Below, in pieces: positions 63,161 to 64,000 of a stretch of 64,000 bases of DNA. The number at the start of each line of letters is the position of its first letter. Position 1 is the first letter of the stretch. Made by a program: the position numbers and the translations under genes. The notes beneath the pieces were generated by a model. It was given only the letters and a program-made list of their open reading frames with translations. It had not been told where the DNA came from and ran no database searches. The stretch lies in assembly GCF_000687475.1 (NCBI RefSeq), contig NC_057319.1:1488001-1552000 (forward strand), written 5' to 3'. Source of the stretch: Ustilaginoidea virens. Lineage: Eukaryota > Ascomycota > Sordariomycetes > Hypocreales > Clavicipitaceae.

Positions 63161-63539
63161 CTTGGTACCCGAGTTGTAAGAATACTATGTTCCAAAAGAG
63201 AGAAAGCAACGAGGAACAAAAAGCCGCCGGTGCAGTGCAGGATCGAGGCAATTGAGAGGGGTCAAAAAGCTGTCTAGGGTCTCGGTGTGGGCAAATTCTG
63301 GAAGCCGTCGGATCGGACAGAGAAGTGTGGCTTGTTATCGCAAGCGGCAAGTCACTTGCCTGCTAGGTTTTGCCTTTGGTGGTACGGCAAAATCGAAACC
63401 GAAAAGAGTGGGACGTGGCGGCGCATTTTCCCGCACAGCCACCCCTCTGCTGCAAAGCAATCGCCTACTGGGAGCCTGTGATCAACTTGGCAAATGGAAA
63501 GACGTCGGCATTGTGACTTATGCACCACGATCTTTGAGT
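63161..63539. other. Upstream region of idh2
   Basis: The idh2 promoter and leader are expected here. No recognised element; base composition is normal until about 63540 and then becomes AT-rich. Confidence 0.45.
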
Positions 63540-63745
63540 GGATAAATATCAGAATGCACAGGGAAAATGCGATAATACTTGATTGAAGGAACCAAGTCTC
63601 CTCGAAGAGACTTATGTTCCCAGCTATTTATAGTGGGAAAAGGGGTACCCCTAAGGGCCTACTAATCTAAGGAGAACTTAATACATCCGACCTCGGATAT
63701 AACCAATATCTACATTATAGACAAGCTAATTTCCCTCTAATACAC
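63540..63745 (-). mobile_element. Probable LTR of a Ty1/copia-type retrotransposon (minus strand)
   Basis: On the minus strand, a purine tract TGAGGGGG (63746-63753) is followed at once by TGTATTAGAGGG, the usual start of a copia 3' LTR after its polypurine tract. Inside lies a perfect TATA box (CTATAAATAG, complement of 63624-63633). The other end is unclear (candidate fwd TG at 63535 or 63539), giving an LTR of about 200 bp. DNA from here to the window edge is AT-rich and would be the element's 3' interior. Confidence 0.55.
63624..63633 (-). promoter_or_regulatory. TATA box within the putative LTR
   Basis: Minus-strand CTATAAATAG, in the expected promoter position for an LTR that is read leftward. 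Confidence 0.5.
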
Positions 63746-63753
63746 CCCCTCAG

Positions 63754-64000
63754 GATATACTTTCTTAAGGATATCCTACCATATAGCTAAATTTAATGCA
63801 AAGTAAGATAACAAGTAGAAATATTAATCTACTCAAAACGATATGCGCAAAATGATGGTACTGTTATTGAATAGGCTACCTATTCATAGGTAAATTAGCC
63901 TAATAGCACATATACGAAGTAAAGAAATAGCAACAAACTATAGATTCCAATTTTCTATAAGAAATAAATGTAGCTATTAAAAAGCCCTTTTTAATCTGAT
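63754..64000 (-). mobile_element. AT-rich interior of the putative copia element
   Basis: Strongly AT-rich and runs off the window. No clear RNase H or integrase coding frame can be read, so it may be untranslated sequence or decayed. A transposon call rests on the adjacent LTR. Confidence 0.35.

Overview
This window is nuclear DNA from a filamentous ascomycete. Genes are interrupted by short introns (56 to 250 nt) with GTATGT/GTAAGT/GTGAGT donors, CTAAC/CTGAC branch sites and YAG acceptors. The proteins (Csf1, Xrn1, Spc3, Ulp2, Rrp9, Pre1, Ded1, Idh2) are fungal, and sequence style plus gene content suggest Sordariomycetes, probably Hypocreales; the genus cannot be settled from the sequence alone. 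No bacterial, organellar or viral genes were seen. All exon coordinates were worked out by eye from splice signals, reading-frame continuity and family conservation.

Layout. 1-2160 (-): 5' part of csf1, running off the left edge. 2796-4696 (+): TMEM184/OSTalpha-like membrane protein. 5503-10116 (+): xrn1. 10554-11484 (-): spc3. 12041-14369 (-): actinobacterial-type mannose-1-phosphate guanylyltransferase with a coiled-coil leader. 16379-19829 (+): ulp2-like SUMO protease. 20562-22385 (-): rrp9. 22845-25530: a diverged tandem duplication carrying one intact small secreted double-knot cysteine-rich gene (24346-24714, -) and one decayed copy. 25973-26921 (+): pre1, whose start codon is split by an intron. 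28493-30636 (+): ded1. 33102-34004 (+): secreted zinc deaminase. 35388-36560 (+): secreted granulin-like cysteine-rich protein. 37550-39967 (-): SH3/zinc-finger-like protein. 43436-44022 (+): membrane-anchored thioredoxin. 49031-50172 (+): bZIP factor. 51133-52483 (-): short Zn2Cys6 factor. 58622-58792 (+): metallothionein. 59667-60654 (-): acyl-protein thioesterase. 61546-63160 (-): idh2. From about 63540 the DNA becomes AT-rich and looks like the LTR end of a Ty1/copia element.

The left two thirds are mostly housekeeping genes: RNA decay, translation initiation, snoRNP, proteasome, SUMO removal, secretory signal cleavage and lipid transfer. The right third (about 40-59 kb) is gene-poor, with long stretches of short tandem repeats, homopolymers and dispersed GGTACCTA and TACGGAGTA motifs. 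Secreted or stress-related small genes (double-knot protein, granulin-like protein, anchored thioredoxin, metallothionein) sit in or beside the repeat-rich parts. Long homopolymer runs are common inside introns.
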